Source of the DNA: a virus
Length of the DNA: 50,576 nucleotides
Strand: one strand, 5' to 3'
Virus record (IMG/VR): IMGVR_UViG_3300031673_000071
Span: 1-50,576 of that record
Shown here: positions 22,201 to 30,441 of the stretch, one piece after another
How positions within the stretch are numbered: position 1 is the first letter of the stretch
Layout: each line of letters opens with the position of its first letter
The notes under the pieces: model-generated
What the model was told of the DNA's origin: nothing
The model's database searches: none
The model's input: only the letters and a program-made list of their open reading frames with translations
Position numbers and translations under genes: made by a program

Positions 22201-22356
22201 TTTGAAACTATTTCACACACCGCTATATTAACAGAAAGTAATGGGTATTTGAGTGAGATTGCGGTTAATACTTTAAGAACGGCGAATGCTTGTGAATCTT
22301 TAGATAGTAAGTTAAATTCCGACTCAAGTAGTCGAGATACGGGAAATATTTTGTAA
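19300..22356 (+). CDS. Tail tape measure protein
   Basis: The product has 1018 residues and sets tail length; at about 1.5 angstrom per residue the tail would be near 150 nm. The N-terminal TP901-type core is clear: FWSTGVDFSGFKRDAKQGQS, then ALDFARQYETAFAEVQTISQ and KSILKMTTEIPVGAIDSTKA. A hydrophobic Gly-rich segment (~640-690, GLAAGVGNMVAGLAAGGNPV) and long coiled regions (~470-550 and 690-760) follow. Its own promoter carries the palindromic element. Confidence 0.88.
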   Translation: MATGTSVGSLFWSTGVDFSGFKRDAKQGQSALSGLFNPALLGSAALGAAFVKLGSEALDFARQYETAFAEVQTISQSARENADEMRKSILKMTTEIPVGAIDSTKALYQIVSAGFDGAEAMNVLEISAKAAVAGVTTTAIAADTLTTIINAYGLSADDATTISDQLFKTVELGKTTLAEIGASFSQVASIAAAYGVNVNEALAATAAMTKQGAPTAQAMTSIKAAIVSVTEKLGENVFQTHSFGEALQMARDAADKSGEGLQKYFGRLEAVNGVLMLTNQNADVYADSLEKINDSAGSADAALKIMNGTFDSQSTLLQNNFNVALNSTGNVIKNILLPVIEQLNAEMKVGLDDTIPFYAKALSVLLNTASLGFGTFTAEQFAPDIVKSLLKSEKAVEEFTNKTKSLSNEAFQNEIENTRRQQAENIKLFENLQDRKEKGFQFDANALEEAKDRNLIYYQILESAEERLAKIKEKSITKPKKDGDTVEVPVKITIASLKAELKALNAEIETASKSEAVEIEVKIRAKKEELVKFVTDINDQIRGIQAKQEGVISLGSANTSEGISLSKKQTKEYEDQNKELAKMGGEWLKMQKYLNKYNGISTESTDNSEKLTNTLFDASDVMGEMASVAGNFDDELAKGLDIASGLAAGVGNMVAGLAAGGNPVQAIAGGLQIVGTLLSGGGAKAYNLAQEAESLASEIERQNRLLERQIELLDTLEGVDRSTGEKAVLSEIQKQIDGIDELARKEDLRFKKSKKSGLFGLNKSTTKITEETEGIEDLIEKYIGLGDASALTASLLEQGFKITNEDEIADLIDRYNELLATRTELLEDLTQTSSEDIADVLRDGFADGKDSIVDFADDFETLMKNALLESFKTKYLLAASEGFFQEFGDLAQDGITTSEIETLRGSFSDLIDNASTEFDALNKVFEGAFGSDITDSAESATGAAGSISAALTEDTATELQGIWNRSLFETISHTAILTESNGYLSEIAVNTLRTANACESLDSKLNSDSSSRDTGNIL

Positions 22357-22365
22357 ATTTGTGCT
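22354..22365 (+). promoter_or_regulatory. Possible internal promoter for a leaderless message
   Basis: TAAATTTG (22354-22361) overlaps the tape measure stop and stands four bases before the ATG at 22366, the same spacing as at 10865, 17790 and 28020. No upstream TTTG is visible, so chance is possible. Confidence 0.4.
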
Positions 22366-22791
22366 ATGGCGTACTACATTAACGATATAGATTTAAGTAC
22401 ATTCGGAATAACCGTTGAAAAGCTTACAGGCTTCGAGGTTTTCCCGAAAAGGAAAGGTGATTCTTACTACTCTTTCCCAGATGTGAACGGGGTAGATCCG
22501 TTTATATTGGATGGTGAAATATTTTTTGAATCGAGGGATATTGTGTTAGATATTCACTTTTTAGCATCTACAGTCCAGATAGCTCAAACAAATATGATAT
22601 CTTTTTTCGATCTTTTAAAATCAGCAGGGCAAAAAGATTTAAAAGTAACTTATCTGAATCGCATTTTTCACACTTTTTTTGAAGCCGGTGCGGAAGCTAA
22701 AAGAATTGGATCTGTCGCTGGTAGTGTAGCTTATTCGATGCAATTAAAGTTAAAGGAAATTGATCCAACAATTAACACAACAATAACATAA
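22366..22791 (+). CDS. Distal tail protein (Dit-like)
   Basis: The product has 141 residues: MAYYINDIDLSTFGITVEKL is typical of the N-terminal strand pair of distal tail proteins, followed by DINFLAST-like DIHFLASTVQIAQTNMISFF and a C-terminal domain. Its position after the tape measure and before the tail-tip protein supports the call. The gene ends in the first copy of a 21-bp tandem duplication. Confidence 0.6.
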   Translation: MAYYINDIDLSTFGITVEKLTGFEVFPKRKGDSYYSFPDVNGVDPFILDGEIFFESRDIVLDIHFLASTVQIAQTNMISFFDLLKSAGQKDLKVTYLNRIFHTFFEAGAEAKRIGSVAGSVAYSMQLKLKEIDPTINTTIT

Positions 22792-22812
22792 ATTAACACA
22801 ACTATAACATAA
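22771..22812 (+). repeat. 21-bp tandem duplication across a stop codon
   Basis: The unit at 22771-22791 is repeated at 22792-22812 with one mismatch. The stop TAA ends the first copy; the second copy forms most of the spacer to the next gene. It looks like a recent duplication with little effect on the protein. Confidence 0.8.
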
Positions 22813-22814
22813 TT

Positions 22815-23804
22815 ATGGCAAGAAATTTATTTAATACTGGAGATAATAGAACGTCAATTTCAGACTCCGAAAAAGCGGCGTTCGGAAGTGGAACTGTAAA
22901 TGCGTTTAATGTAACTTGGGGGATTTTAAAGGGGTTGATTCAAAATAGTTTTACATCGCTAAAAATTGGCGGAACTACTCGTATAGATGCTAGTGGTAAT
23001 GTTACAGCAGGTAATGTGGTAGCTAGTGGTAGTGGGAGTTTTAGTAACTTAGTTAATATTAATAAAAACACACTCGCATTAGCTTCCTCTGATAACATAA
23101 AAAATGATTCGGTAATTAGTTCGGTTATTGGGATTAATAATCTAACTTTAACTAGCTCCACAGAAGCAACGGGCTTAAAAATAGGCATGAGAGAGAGAGG
23201 TAACTTTGCCTTTTTGACAACATTCCCTACAACATCAAAAGATAGTTCTGAGTTTGAAATTTGGAGAGGATCAGATATATCCTCTTATTCAAAATTAATA
23301 TCTATTAATGGATCAGGAATAGCCGTAACAGGCAATGCTGTTGTGAGTGGTACAGTGACAGCCGCAGGTTATCTTCCTTTTACGGGTTGTCACATCGCTA
23401 AATCTAAAGAGAATTTAAAGCTTGGGGAATTGGTTGAAATTAAATCGATTGGATGGATTAACGACAAACAACCAGATTGGGAAGCTTCATACTGCAATAA
23501 ATCTAAAAAGGGTATTTATGGCGTTGTTTATGATATTATAAATGTTGAAGCGGTCGAAGCGCAAGAAGCCACGGATGATACAGAGGCAATTGAAGCGGTC
23601 GAAGCTCACACTTATTATCACATCGCAGCCACTGGTGATGCTTTCGTTGAAATTGATTGTCCTTGTGAGTATGGTGATGTATTAATTCCATCCGAAACAA
23701 AAGGATTAGCGACAGTATCTAAAGACAAGTATATACCTTTAAACATGGTAGGATTTGCAGGTGAAGATTCAGAAGGTGGAAAAATAGCATACACAAAAGA
23801 ATAA
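22815..23804 (+). CDS. Tail fibre/tail-tip structural protein
   Basis: The product has 329 residues with a repetitive Gly/Thr/Ser body (RIDASGNVTAGNVVASGSGS, GIAVTGNAVVSGTVTAAGY) of the kind found in fibre shafts. It then has a compact domain (AKSKENLKLGELVEIKSIGW) carrying the short repeat EAVEA (VEAVEAQEATDD, EAIEAVEAH). It sits between Dit and the large tail-tip gene, so it is probably part of the tip complex. Confidence 0.6.
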   Translation: MARNLFNTGDNRTSISDSEKAAFGSGTVNAFNVTWGILKGLIQNSFTSLKIGGTTRIDASGNVTAGNVVASGSGSFSNLVNINKNTLALASSDNIKNDSVISSVIGINNLTLTSSTEATGLKIGMRERGNFAFLTTFPTTSKDSSEFEIWRGSDISSYSKLISINGSGIAVTGNAVVSGTVTAAGYLPFTGCHIAKSKENLKLGELVEIKSIGWINDKQPDWEASYCNKSKKGIYGVVYDIINVEAVEAQEATDDTEAIEAVEAHTYYHIAATGDAFVEIDCPCEYGDVLIPSETKGLATVSKDKYIPLNMVGFAGEDSEGGKIAYTKE

Positions 23805-23806
23805 TA

Positions 23807-26800
23807 ATGATAGACTTATCAAAATTTCCGAAAACAATCACTAAAAGATTAATGGCTGATAATAAATTAGCCGTTAATTTTAGTATTCCAACGCTCGAAG
23901 ATTTTGCGTTAAATACAGCGTTAATAGTAAATGGCGAAACATACTACCTTACACGTCCTGCCGTAATTGAAAAAGGAGGTAAGGATATATTTAAATATTC
24001 TTTATCATTAGAGGCTGATATTTATTTTTTACTTCGAAAAAGATTTTTATACCTTGGCAGTAGAGAGGCTTCCGTTTATGGAAACCTAGAGTTCTTTATT
24101 GATTTAATTATAAGCAACATAAATGAAACTTATCCGACTTGGAGTAAGGGAGATATTGAGGTTACAGATAGTAAAACTATTACTTTCAGTTCTACAGACT
24201 GCAGATCATTTTTAAATCAATTAGCAACTGAGTTTGATGTAGAATTTGACATTACGAACAAGGTAATTACAGCCAAGAAAGAAGTAGGCCAATTGACAGG
24301 ATATACTTTCGAGTATGGACAGGGTAAAGGCTTGTATCAATTAAGCAGAAAAAATGTAGATAGTAAAGAAACTGTAACCCGTGTTTATGGTTTTGGTTCT
24401 TCTAAAAATTTACCATCCGATTATGGCAAATCAGAACTTTCATTTACTGAGGGGTACGTTGAGGATTTTAGCGAATTTTCTGAAATAATTGAGGCTGAAT
24501 ACACGAATGAAGATATTTATCCACGATTTACTGGTGCGGTTACTTCGGTGGTTGACGATTTAACTATTACAGTTCCATCGATGGATTTCAATTTATTGGA
24601 TCAATTAAATGCTGGGTTGGAAGCTAAAGTTATCTTTCAATCAGGCGATATGTTAGGAAGGGAATTTGTAATAAAAGACAATTCTTACAATAACACAACC
24701 AAAACTTTCACATTAATAGAGGACACGGACGAATCAGGTACAACTTTCCCAAATACAGTATTAAAAATAAATGTAGGAGATACTTTATCTTTTATAGATA
24801 TTATAATGCCTACAGCTTATGTAACGGCTGCTGAGGCTGAATTAAAAACAGCAACAGAGACTTATTTGCAAGAAAATAAAAGCGTTAGGGTTGTTTATGA
24901 TCTTATTTTCGATCAGCGTTTTTTAATGCAAAATAGCATTATCCCAAAGCCTGGTGATTTTGTTCGAATAGTAGATGCTTCTTTCGGAATTGATAGACTT
25001 ATTAGATTATCTTCCACTATCCAGGATCAGAATGATACGATAATGAAGTCATTTAAAGCCGCCATTTCCGATTTTGTACCGATATCTGAACAAACTAGAT
25101 TGACCGCTAAAACACTTGAGAATACACGTAAGGTTGAGATAGTTAATAGTAATAATATTGAACTTGCAAGAAAAAACACTTTAAAGAATCGTTTATTACA
25201 AGATCGTTTATTTGATACAGACGACTTTTTCGACACTGATAATATTAAACCTCTGTCGATCAATACTTCAATGTTGGCGGTTGGGGCTAAATCTCAAAAT
25301 TTTCAACTTGAAAAATGTACTTTTAAGGCTAATTATTTGGCAGATCAGAACAGATTTGTTGCAACAGAGGGAATGTTACACCATTTAGAAATATCTGGAG
25401 CTGTTGGTATGGACTGGATAATTGGTGCGTTAGATTCTTCTGGGTTGGTAGCTAGTAATTTTTACTATCTATACGCTAAATGCTCAAAGGTTACTGCAAC
25501 CGGAGTTTGGGAATTGTCAACTTCTCAAATAACAGTAGATCAAACAAATGATTATTATTTTTTAGTTGGAATACTATATGAAGTTATAGACGGATTTAGG
25601 CAGTCAAGTTTTACTTATGGATCAACATTCATAAATGGGCGTACTGTTACAACTGGTCGAATAGTCTCAATTGACGGACAGAATTATTTCGATTTGGATT
25701 CATCTCAAATTAAAATGGGTGGGTTTGATGTTAATGTCTCGGCAGCCAATACAACAACATTGCAAAATGTAGTATTAAAAGGGACTATTGTACAAAATGC
25801 AGGGGGAAACACTTCTGGGATTGGGGTTTTTCGTGGTGATTATAGTGCGGTATCTCCTTATTATACAGATGATGAAGTTACATATGGCGGTTCTACATGG
25901 AGATATATAAATGCTTTACCATCAAGTGGTAATACTCCTGCAGAAAATACTTATTGGACTTTAAAGGCTGCTAAAGGTGACGATTTTACAATTGATGAGC
26001 AGGGATTATTCGCAGATAGGCCAAGCCCAGTATCATTACCTTTGAATTATTCCTATTTCGCAACAGATGAGTCATTAATTTACTTTGTTCAGGCAGGTAC
26101 GCCTCAGACTTGGACTGCAGGAACGCCATTCGGTAAAGGTGACGCTGGTGCTCCTGGAGTAAATGGCGTTTGGTTCGATTATAGATATGCAACTGGCGCA
26201 ACAGCTCCTAGTGTCGACAGCTCACTAAGTCCTGCTGGATGGACAATAGACCCACCCGTCACGTTAGACACGTCTCTTTGGAGAATTCAAGCATTGAAAG
26301 AAACTGAAATAGATTCCTTAATTGATTTTGATGGGGAGCCATTTGTTGATGCTGATGGTGAACAATTTGAGGCTGGATTCTCTTCCTTTAGCGGAGTGGC
26401 TTACTGGTCTGCTCCTGTAGATATTAGGGGAGTTGACGGTGACAATGGTTTATCTGTGTTGATAGTTTACGCAGATGATTCTATAGGAACTAATCAGTCA
26501 TTGACGGCCGGATCGAAAGAGTATGTGAATTATTATGAGTATGTTGGAACTGCTCCAAGTTTACCTATATCAGCTACTTTTGTTAAATTTATCGGAGATG
26601 ATGGGGGTTCTGTTTACCCAATTTACGCAACTGATAGTTCAGGAAGTAATCAAACTTTCAATAGAACTAACGAAAAGTATGTAACATTTTTTGAGGCTCA
26701 AACAGCACCTACGCTTCCCGTTTCTGGGGAGTTGTTTGTTCAATATGTCGGAGATAATGGAACTAATGGTGATGATGGAATAAATGGAAATTATTTTGAG

Positions 26801-27982
26801 TATCAGTACGCAAAGAATGGAAGTACAACAACACCGCCTACAATAGTAGTATCTGCTTTGAATCCTACTGGATGGTCAACAACTCCACCTGTAGTTGGGG
26901 TTTTGGAATACTTATGGATCACTAAGTCTATTAAGAATTACGCAGGCACATCATTAATTTCGAACTGGACAACTCCAACTAGGATAAGTGGGGTTAATGG
27001 TGCAACAGGTGCAACAGGTGATACTGGTGCAACAGGCGCAACAGGTGCTACGGGCGCTACGGGTCCAAGTCCAGTTTTTCAAGGTGATTATTCATCTTCC
27101 AAAACATATTACGGAACAGGGACAAGGGTTGACATTGTGAAATATTCAGGGTCTTATTATGTGGCACGAACAGATGCAGGAACATTCTCAAATGTTACGC
27201 CAACTAATACGGCCAAATGGAATACTTTTGGTGCTCAATTTGATAGCGTTGCAACTAGCTTACTATTTGCTTCATTGGCTTACATCGAGAATTTAGGAGT
27301 TCAGAATTTGAAGACTGCAACTACTGGGCAGAGAATTGAAGTGACTGCAGCAGATAATAGCATGAAGTTCATAAATAGCCAGAATTCAATAACTGTTACC
27401 ATAGATGATAATTTAAGTGGCGCCGGGGTTGGTGGTATTCTAATAAATAATGGAGTAATAAATTCAAGTGGTGGCAATAATAATGCGGCAGGAATATTTG
27501 AATGTGGAACTGCCTTGTTAGGAACAACTCAAACAATAAGAGCTAAGGTTGGAACTGGATCGTTAACACCTGGCCAGCATTGCGCAATATATGCTGGGGA
27601 TGGATTCGATTCTGGAGACTCGAGAGCTATTGTTTGTGATGGAGACATTGAAATTAAAGACGACTTGATTTTTAAAGGCGCAGTTTTTGAGAATGTAAAA
27701 AATATAAATCAATCAACAACCTACACTATGTTGGCTGATAATTATATGATAGTGCAAAGTGGTACTGGAGATATTAAGCTTCCATTACTAAATTTAAGCT
27801 TAGGCAGAAGTGTTGTGGTGGCAAGAAGATCGAATCCAATAACAGTTAACGGAAATGGTAAGAATATAATTTTCAATGGGGTTTCTTCAACTTCGATGGA
27901 TATTGATAATAAGCTACAAGCTGCTACATATACTTATGATGGCAACCAATGGATAGTTGCAAGTACTGCAACAGGTGTTTAG
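23807..27982 (+). CDS. Tail-associated tip protein with collagen-like repeats
   Basis: The product has 1391 residues. The N-terminal ~400 resemble the baseplate hub/Tal domain of siphoviruses (NYTLS-like turns, FDVEFDITNKVITAKKEVGQ, RLIRLSSTIQDQNDTIMKS). Two modules beginning FRGDY and FQGDY (~681 and ~1088) look like small carbohydrate-binding-type domains. A collagen-like GAT/GDT tract spans ~1065-1085, preceded by GxxG stretches. The C-terminal ~200 residues are fibre-like. It is probably the host-contacting tip; the first gene of a following lysis unit starts after a gap with a promoter. Confidence 0.72.
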   Translation: MIDLSKFPKTITKRLMADNKLAVNFSIPTLEDFALNTALIVNGETYYLTRPAVIEKGGKDIFKYSLSLEADIYFLLRKRFLYLGSREASVYGNLEFFIDLIISNINETYPTWSKGDIEVTDSKTITFSSTDCRSFLNQLATEFDVEFDITNKVITAKKEVGQLTGYTFEYGQGKGLYQLSRKNVDSKETVTRVYGFGSSKNLPSDYGKSELSFTEGYVEDFSEFSEIIEAEYTNEDIYPRFTGAVTSVVDDLTITVPSMDFNLLDQLNAGLEAKVIFQSGDMLGREFVIKDNSYNNTTKTFTLIEDTDESGTTFPNTVLKINVGDTLSFIDIIMPTAYVTAAEAELKTATETYLQENKSVRVVYDLIFDQRFLMQNSIIPKPGDFVRIVDASFGIDRLIRLSSTIQDQNDTIMKSFKAAISDFVPISEQTRLTAKTLENTRKVEIVNSNNIELARKNTLKNRLLQDRLFDTDDFFDTDNIKPLSINTSMLAVGAKSQNFQLEKCTFKANYLADQNRFVATEGMLHHLEISGAVGMDWIIGALDSSGLVASNFYYLYAKCSKVTATGVWELSTSQITVDQTNDYYFLVGILYEVIDGFRQSSFTYGSTFINGRTVTTGRIVSIDGQNYFDLDSSQIKMGGFDVNVSAANTTTLQNVVLKGTIVQNAGGNTSGIGVFRGDYSAVSPYYTDDEVTYGGSTWRYINALPSSGNTPAENTYWTLKAAKGDDFTIDEQGLFADRPSPVSLPLNYSYFATDESLIYFVQAGTPQTWTAGTPFGKGDAGAPGVNGVWFDYRYATGATAPSVDSSLSPAGWTIDPPVTLDTSLWRIQALKETEIDSLIDFDGEPFVDADGEQFEAGFSSFSGVAYWSAPVDIRGVDGDNGLSVLIVYADDSIGTNQSLTAGSKEYVNYYEYVGTAPSLPISATFVKFIGDDGGSVYPIYATDSSGSNQTFNRTNEKYVTFFEAQTAPTLPVSGELFVQYVGDNGTNGDDGINGNYFEYQYAKNGSTTTPPTIVVSALNPTGWSTTPPVVGVLEYLWITKSIKNYAGTSLISNWTTPTRISGVNGATGATGDTGATGATGATGATGPSPVFQGDYSSSKTYYGTGTRVDIVKYSGSYYVARTDAGTFSNVTPTNTAKWNTFGAQFDSVATSLLFASLAYIENLGVQNLKTATTGQRIEVTAADNSMKFINSQNSITVTIDDNLSGAGVGGILINNGVINSSGGNNNAAGIFECGTALLGTTQTIRAKVGTGSLTPGQHCAIYAGDGFDSGDSRAIVCDGDIEIKDDLIFKGAVFENVKNINQSTTYTMLADNYMIVQSGTGDIKLPLLNLSLGRSVVVARRSNPITVNGNGKNIIFNGVSSTSMDIDNKLQAATYTYDGNQWIVASTATGV
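26998..27067 (+). repeat. Collagen-like triplet repeat tract
   Basis: About eight in-frame repeats of a 9-base unit related to GGTGCAACA encode Gly-Ala-Thr. Such tracts form trimeric shafts in phage fibres and can change length by slippage; third-base differences between units here argue for some age. Confidence 0.75.
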
Positions 27983-27996
27983 TGTTTTATAACATG

Positions 27997-28027
27997 TTGT
28001 TTTATTAATTAATTTGTTTTATATTTG
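27997..28027 (+). promoter_or_regulatory. Promoter for the lipoprotein gene (leaderless)
   Basis: TTG at 27997-27999, 20 bases, TATATTTG at 28020-28027, then ACGT and the ATG at 28032. Confidence 0.65.
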
Positions 28028-28031
28028 ACGT

Positions 28032-28382
28032 ATGAGAAACTTAATATTAATGCTTGTACTAGCTCTAGGAGTAATGTCTTGCGATAAAAATGAAGATGCA
28101 CTGCCTTTATGTTACGATGAAGTTCTTAATTATGACATTCTAGGAAAACTGAGTGATAATAGTATAACTGTAAAAGATTTACTTTTAGACGAAAGATTTA
28201 TAGCTTCAGAAAGATACATTAATGATTACCATTGTGAGATTTATTTTTCAATGGATGGTGTAACTTATATTATTGTTATTCATTCTCAAATGGGGTTAAC
28301 TCAATTGGAATCATTTAGATCGATATTTTCTGAAGATATATCGATTAATAAAAAAAAGTTAGAAAGTTTATATTTTAATTAG
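28032..28382 (+). CDS. Lipoprotein, 116 aa
   Basis: MRNLILMLVLALGVMSCDKN is a lipoprotein signal with lipobox GVMSC; Cys17 would be lipidated. The mature part is acidic and small. It directly precedes the lysis genes. Phage lipoproteins in this position may act in superinfection exclusion or as an outer-membrane component of lysis; sequence does not decide. Confidence 0.7.
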   Translation: MRNLILMLVLALGVMSCDKNEDALPLCYDEVLNYDILGKLSDNSITVKDLLLDERFIASERYINDYHCEIYFSMDGVTYIIVIHSQMGLTQLESFRSIFSEDISINKKKLESLYFN

Positions 28383-28390
28383 TACCTTTA
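28383..28390 (+). promoter_or_regulatory. Promoter of the lysis cassette
   Basis: TACCTTTA (TAnnTTTG with last base changed) at 28383-28390, right after the lipoprotein stop and about 22 bases before the next ATG. Confidence 0.5.
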
Positions 28391-28412
28391 CGTAAACTAA
28401 AACTATATTACT

Positions 28413-28469
28413 ATGCCAAATAAGCCAAAAGATGATGTTCAACCTCCTATTATTAAGCCAAAAAAATGA
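28413..28469 (+). CDS. Tiny Lys/Pro-rich peptide, 18 aa
   Basis: MPNKPKDDVQPPIIKPKK ends in ATGA shared with the next start. It may be a translated leader for the following membrane protein rather than a functional product. Confidence 0.35.
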   Translation: MPNKPKDDVQPPIIKPKK

Positions 28470-28819
28470 TTAGCGACAGGATTAAAGGATTAATTACACT
28501 AGCTTACTTAACTGTAGGCTCAGTGTTTTTATGCATTGGTGACGCTTATGATACGGATTGGTTTACTTTATTTTTCGAGAATGAGCACGTTTTAGGATTG
28601 CTAGCATTTTTATTTGTGCACGGCACAATTAAATCAACATCTTGGAAGCGAGTTTTAGAGGTTGCAATTTTATGGAAATTGTTTTATATTGTGTTTAATT
28701 TGGCTATATTATTTGAGCCATTCTATAATTATAGAGATTTCACATCTAACCCAGTGATTTGTGTTCAAATTCTGTGGTGTATAATCGGATTCTCTATTAT
28801 ACAACGTTTTAGGATATGA
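28466..28819 (+). CDS. Multi-pass membrane protein, holin candidate
   Basis: The product has 117 residues with about four hydrophobic segments (LITLAYLTVGSVFLCIG, VLGLLAFLFVHG, AILWKLFYIVFNLAILF, VCVQILWCIIGFSII). It is two genes upstream of the endolysin and overlaps both neighbours. Location and topology suggest a holin, but no holin family signature is visible. Confidence 0.5.
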   Translation: MISDRIKGLITLAYLTVGSVFLCIGDAYDTDWFTLFFENEHVLGLLAFLFVHGTIKSTSWKRVLEVAILWKLFYIVFNLAILFEPFYNYRDFTSNPVICVQILWCIIGFSIIQRFRI

Positions 28820-29202
28820 GCGAGCAGGATTTTTTAGTGAGGGCAAATAGCGTACTTCAAGCGCTAGAGGAATCGAATATGAGATTGGAGAAAAGAAATA
28901 AGAATGCGTGGACTACAATTGCACTTCTTTTTATTTTCTTCATTGGGGCGATGGGTACAGGCATCTATAAGATGGGTATTTTAGAGCAGGGCAAGGCGGA
29001 TAAAGATGTTGTCGATAAGGTGTATTTAAAAATTGAAAGATACGAACAAGGGCAGCAATTAACATCTAAACTTTCAGCATCATACATGGCTAAAATGGCA
29101 GCATTTGCAGGAGGAAAACAAGATTTGATTGATGCAGCGGAACAAGAGTATAATTATCACATAATGGAAATAATTAAATTTTCAGGAACTAGAGCAAAAT
29201 GA
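28816..29202 (+). CDS. Single-pass membrane protein with periplasmic domain
   Basis: The product has 128 residues: helical cytoplasmic start, a membrane helix at ~34-52 (WTTIALLFIFFIGAMGTGIY), then ~75 polar residues outside. The layout resembles an inner-membrane spanin or antiholin-like protein, and it overlaps the lysozyme start. Tentative. Confidence 0.5.
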   Translation: MSEQDFLVRANSVLQALEESNMRLEKRNKNAWTTIALLFIFFIGAMGTGIYKMGILEQGKADKDVVDKVYLKIERYEQGQQLTSKLSASYMAKMAAFAGGKQDLIDAAEQEYNYHIMEIIKFSGTRAK

Positions 29203-29618
29203 TGAGAAAGAAACTAATTGAACAACTAAAGAAGCATGAAGGCATTAGGTTAATGCCTTACAAATGCACCGCCGGGAAACTAACAATCGGAGTAGGTCGT
29301 AATATTGAAGATCGCGGAATTTCAGAAGATGAAGCGGAGTATATGCTACAGAATGATATTGATATCTGTATGCATGAATTAAGTAAAAATCTACCATTCT
29401 TTTACGATCTTCCAGAAGTTGCGCAAATCGTATTGATTGATATGTGCTTTAATATGGGAATGCCTAGATTGTTGAAGTTTAAAAAGACTTTGCGTCACAT
29501 AGAATTAGGTGGATATAGAAACGCTTCTATTGAAATGCTTGATAGTTCATGGGCTAAGCAGGTTGGCAAACGTGCCGTAACATTAAGTAATCAGTTAGCA
29601 TCATGTGGAGAAGCATAA
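29199..29618 (+). CDS. Endolysin, GH24 lysozyme
   Basis: The product has 139 residues and cleaves peptidoglycan. HEGIRLMPYKCTAGKLTIGVGR fits the T4-lysozyme catalytic region split as HEGIRLMPYKC (13-23) and TAGKLTIGVGR (24-34): Glu14 and Thr29 are spaced as T4 Glu11 and Thr26, and Cys23 replaces Asp20, a change seen in many phage lysozymes. No signal peptide, so release needs a holin. The gene overlaps the next by 16 bases. Confidence 0.85.
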   Translation: MMRKKLIEQLKKHEGIRLMPYKCTAGKLTIGVGRNIEDRGISEDEAEYMLQNDIDICMHELSKNLPFFYDLPEVAQIVLIDMCFNMGMPRLLKFKKTLRHIELGGYRNASIEMLDSSWAKQVGKRAVTLSNQLASCGEA

Positions 29619-29794
29619 GCCTATTTTTCGGCGGAATAATCGCAGGGTTTTTAATTTTTATGAAGTTAAAGGATCCCTCTATTGTAAATGTAGCTGGAGA
29701 TAATATTGAAAGTCAGAAAGTAAAAGATAATTCAAAGCATAAATTATCAAGAAAAGAAAGGCGAAAAGAAAAACGTTTAACTAAAAATAAATAA
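29603..29794 (+). CDS. Small membrane protein with basic tail, 63 aa
   Basis: MWRSISLFFGGIIAGFLIFM is a membrane segment; the last 20 residues are strongly basic (KLSRKERRKEKRLTKNK). It overlaps the lysozyme end. It may be a spanin or holin component, as the lysis cassette continues through it. Confidence 0.5.
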   Translation: MWRSISLFFGGIIAGFLIFMKLKDPSIVNVAGDNIESQKVKDNSKHKLSRKERRKEKRLTKNK

Positions 29795-29795
29795 A

Positions 29796-29972
29796 ATGAT
29801 TGATTTTTTAATTGAAAATTGGGTACCGCTATTGATTGGGTTCATGGCATTTTTAAAGGTAATAGTTAATTTAACTCCTTCGGAAAAAGATAATAAAATA
29901 TTCGAATGGCTGGATAAATTGATAAATCTTATCATTCCAAACCTAAAAAAAGGTGGTGGAAAGCACGAGTAA
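29796..29972 (+). CDS. Small membrane protein, possible holin, 58 aa
   Basis: MIDFLIENWVPLLIGFMAFL begins with one membrane segment followed by an amphipathic region and a KKGGGKHE tail. Starting one base after the previous stop and closing the lysis cassette, it is a further holin candidate. Confidence 0.5.
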   Translation: MIDFLIENWVPLLIGFMAFLKVIVNLTPSEKDNKIFEWLDKLINLIIPNLKKGGGKHE

Positions 29973-30011
29973 AAACATTTAAATCATCAACCAAGTGTTG
30001 ACAGATTAACG

Positions 30012-30046
30012 AAGGCCTAGCATTTAATGTTGGGCTTTCTGCTTTT
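30012..30046 (+). terminator. Terminator of the lysis cassette
   Basis: GCCTAGCAT (30015-30023) pairs with ATGTTGGGC (30027-30035) with two G-U pairs and flanking A/T pairs; T residues follow. End of the late region. Confidence 0.65.
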
Positions 30047-30059
30047 TTATCTGTTTTGT

Positions 30060-30090
30060 TTTGTAAGTCTATTTGTTTTTAGTACTTTTG
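30060..30090 (+). promoter_or_regulatory. Promoter of the regulator pair
   Basis: TTTG at 30060-30063, 19 bases, TACTTTTG at 30083-30090, five bases before the ATG at 30096. Confidence 0.7.
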
Positions 30091-30095
30091 TTCAT

Positions 30096-30437
30096 ATGAG
30101 AAAAGAACTAGATAAATTATTAGATGAGGCTTGTATCACACGAACACAAGCTATCAAAGAAATCGGGATGAGCAGAAATGCTTTCTATACCGATAAAATC
30201 AATTGCGAGGCTACTGAACGATTCATTGAGTTGCACGCTAATGATTGGAAGTACACATCCGAAAAGTTCCTTAGAGCTATTCAAAAGAGTGGTAAAACTC
30301 AATTTGCCGTATCTGAAGAAATAGAGGTACACAATGTTACTGTGTGTGAATTTTTAAAGGGTAGGCAGAAGCCGACAAGAGGAACTGGAAATTACCAGGC
30401 TATTAGAAAGTTTTGCTTGGATTGGATGGAGTTTTAA
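30096..30437 (+). CDS. Helix-turn-helix regulator candidate
   Basis: The start is set at 30096 because the promoter box ends at 30090; a longer in-frame extension reads a hydrophobic stretch from promoter DNA. The 113 residues hold two HTH-like helices pairs: CITRTQAIKEIGMSRNAFYT (~12-31) and KTQFAVSEEIEVHNVTVCEF (~68-87), followed by LKGRQKPT. The message is probably leaderless. It could repress or activate early/late genes; a GTTTTAAAAC palindrome overlaps its stop. Confidence 0.65.
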   Translation: MRKELDKLLDEACITRTQAIKEIGMSRNAFYTDKINCEATERFIELHANDWKYTSEKFLRAIQKSGKTQFAVSEEIEVHNVTVCEFLKGRQKPTRGTGNYQAIRKFCLDWMEF

Positions 30438-30440
30438 AAC
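30431..30440. promoter_or_regulatory. Third GTTTTAAAAC palindrome
   Basis: This ten-base core is the same as in the sites at 13434 and 19248, here over the end of the HTH gene and just before the HicB-like start. It may be chance in AT-rich DNA or an autoregulatory site. Confidence 0.35.
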
Positions 30441-30441
30441 T

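Noticed and set aside
30027-30095. Longer N-terminus for the HTH regulator
   Set aside because: The extra residues are hydrophobic and are read from the promoter TTTG/TACTTTTG and the preceding terminator T run; ATG 30096 follows the promoter directly.
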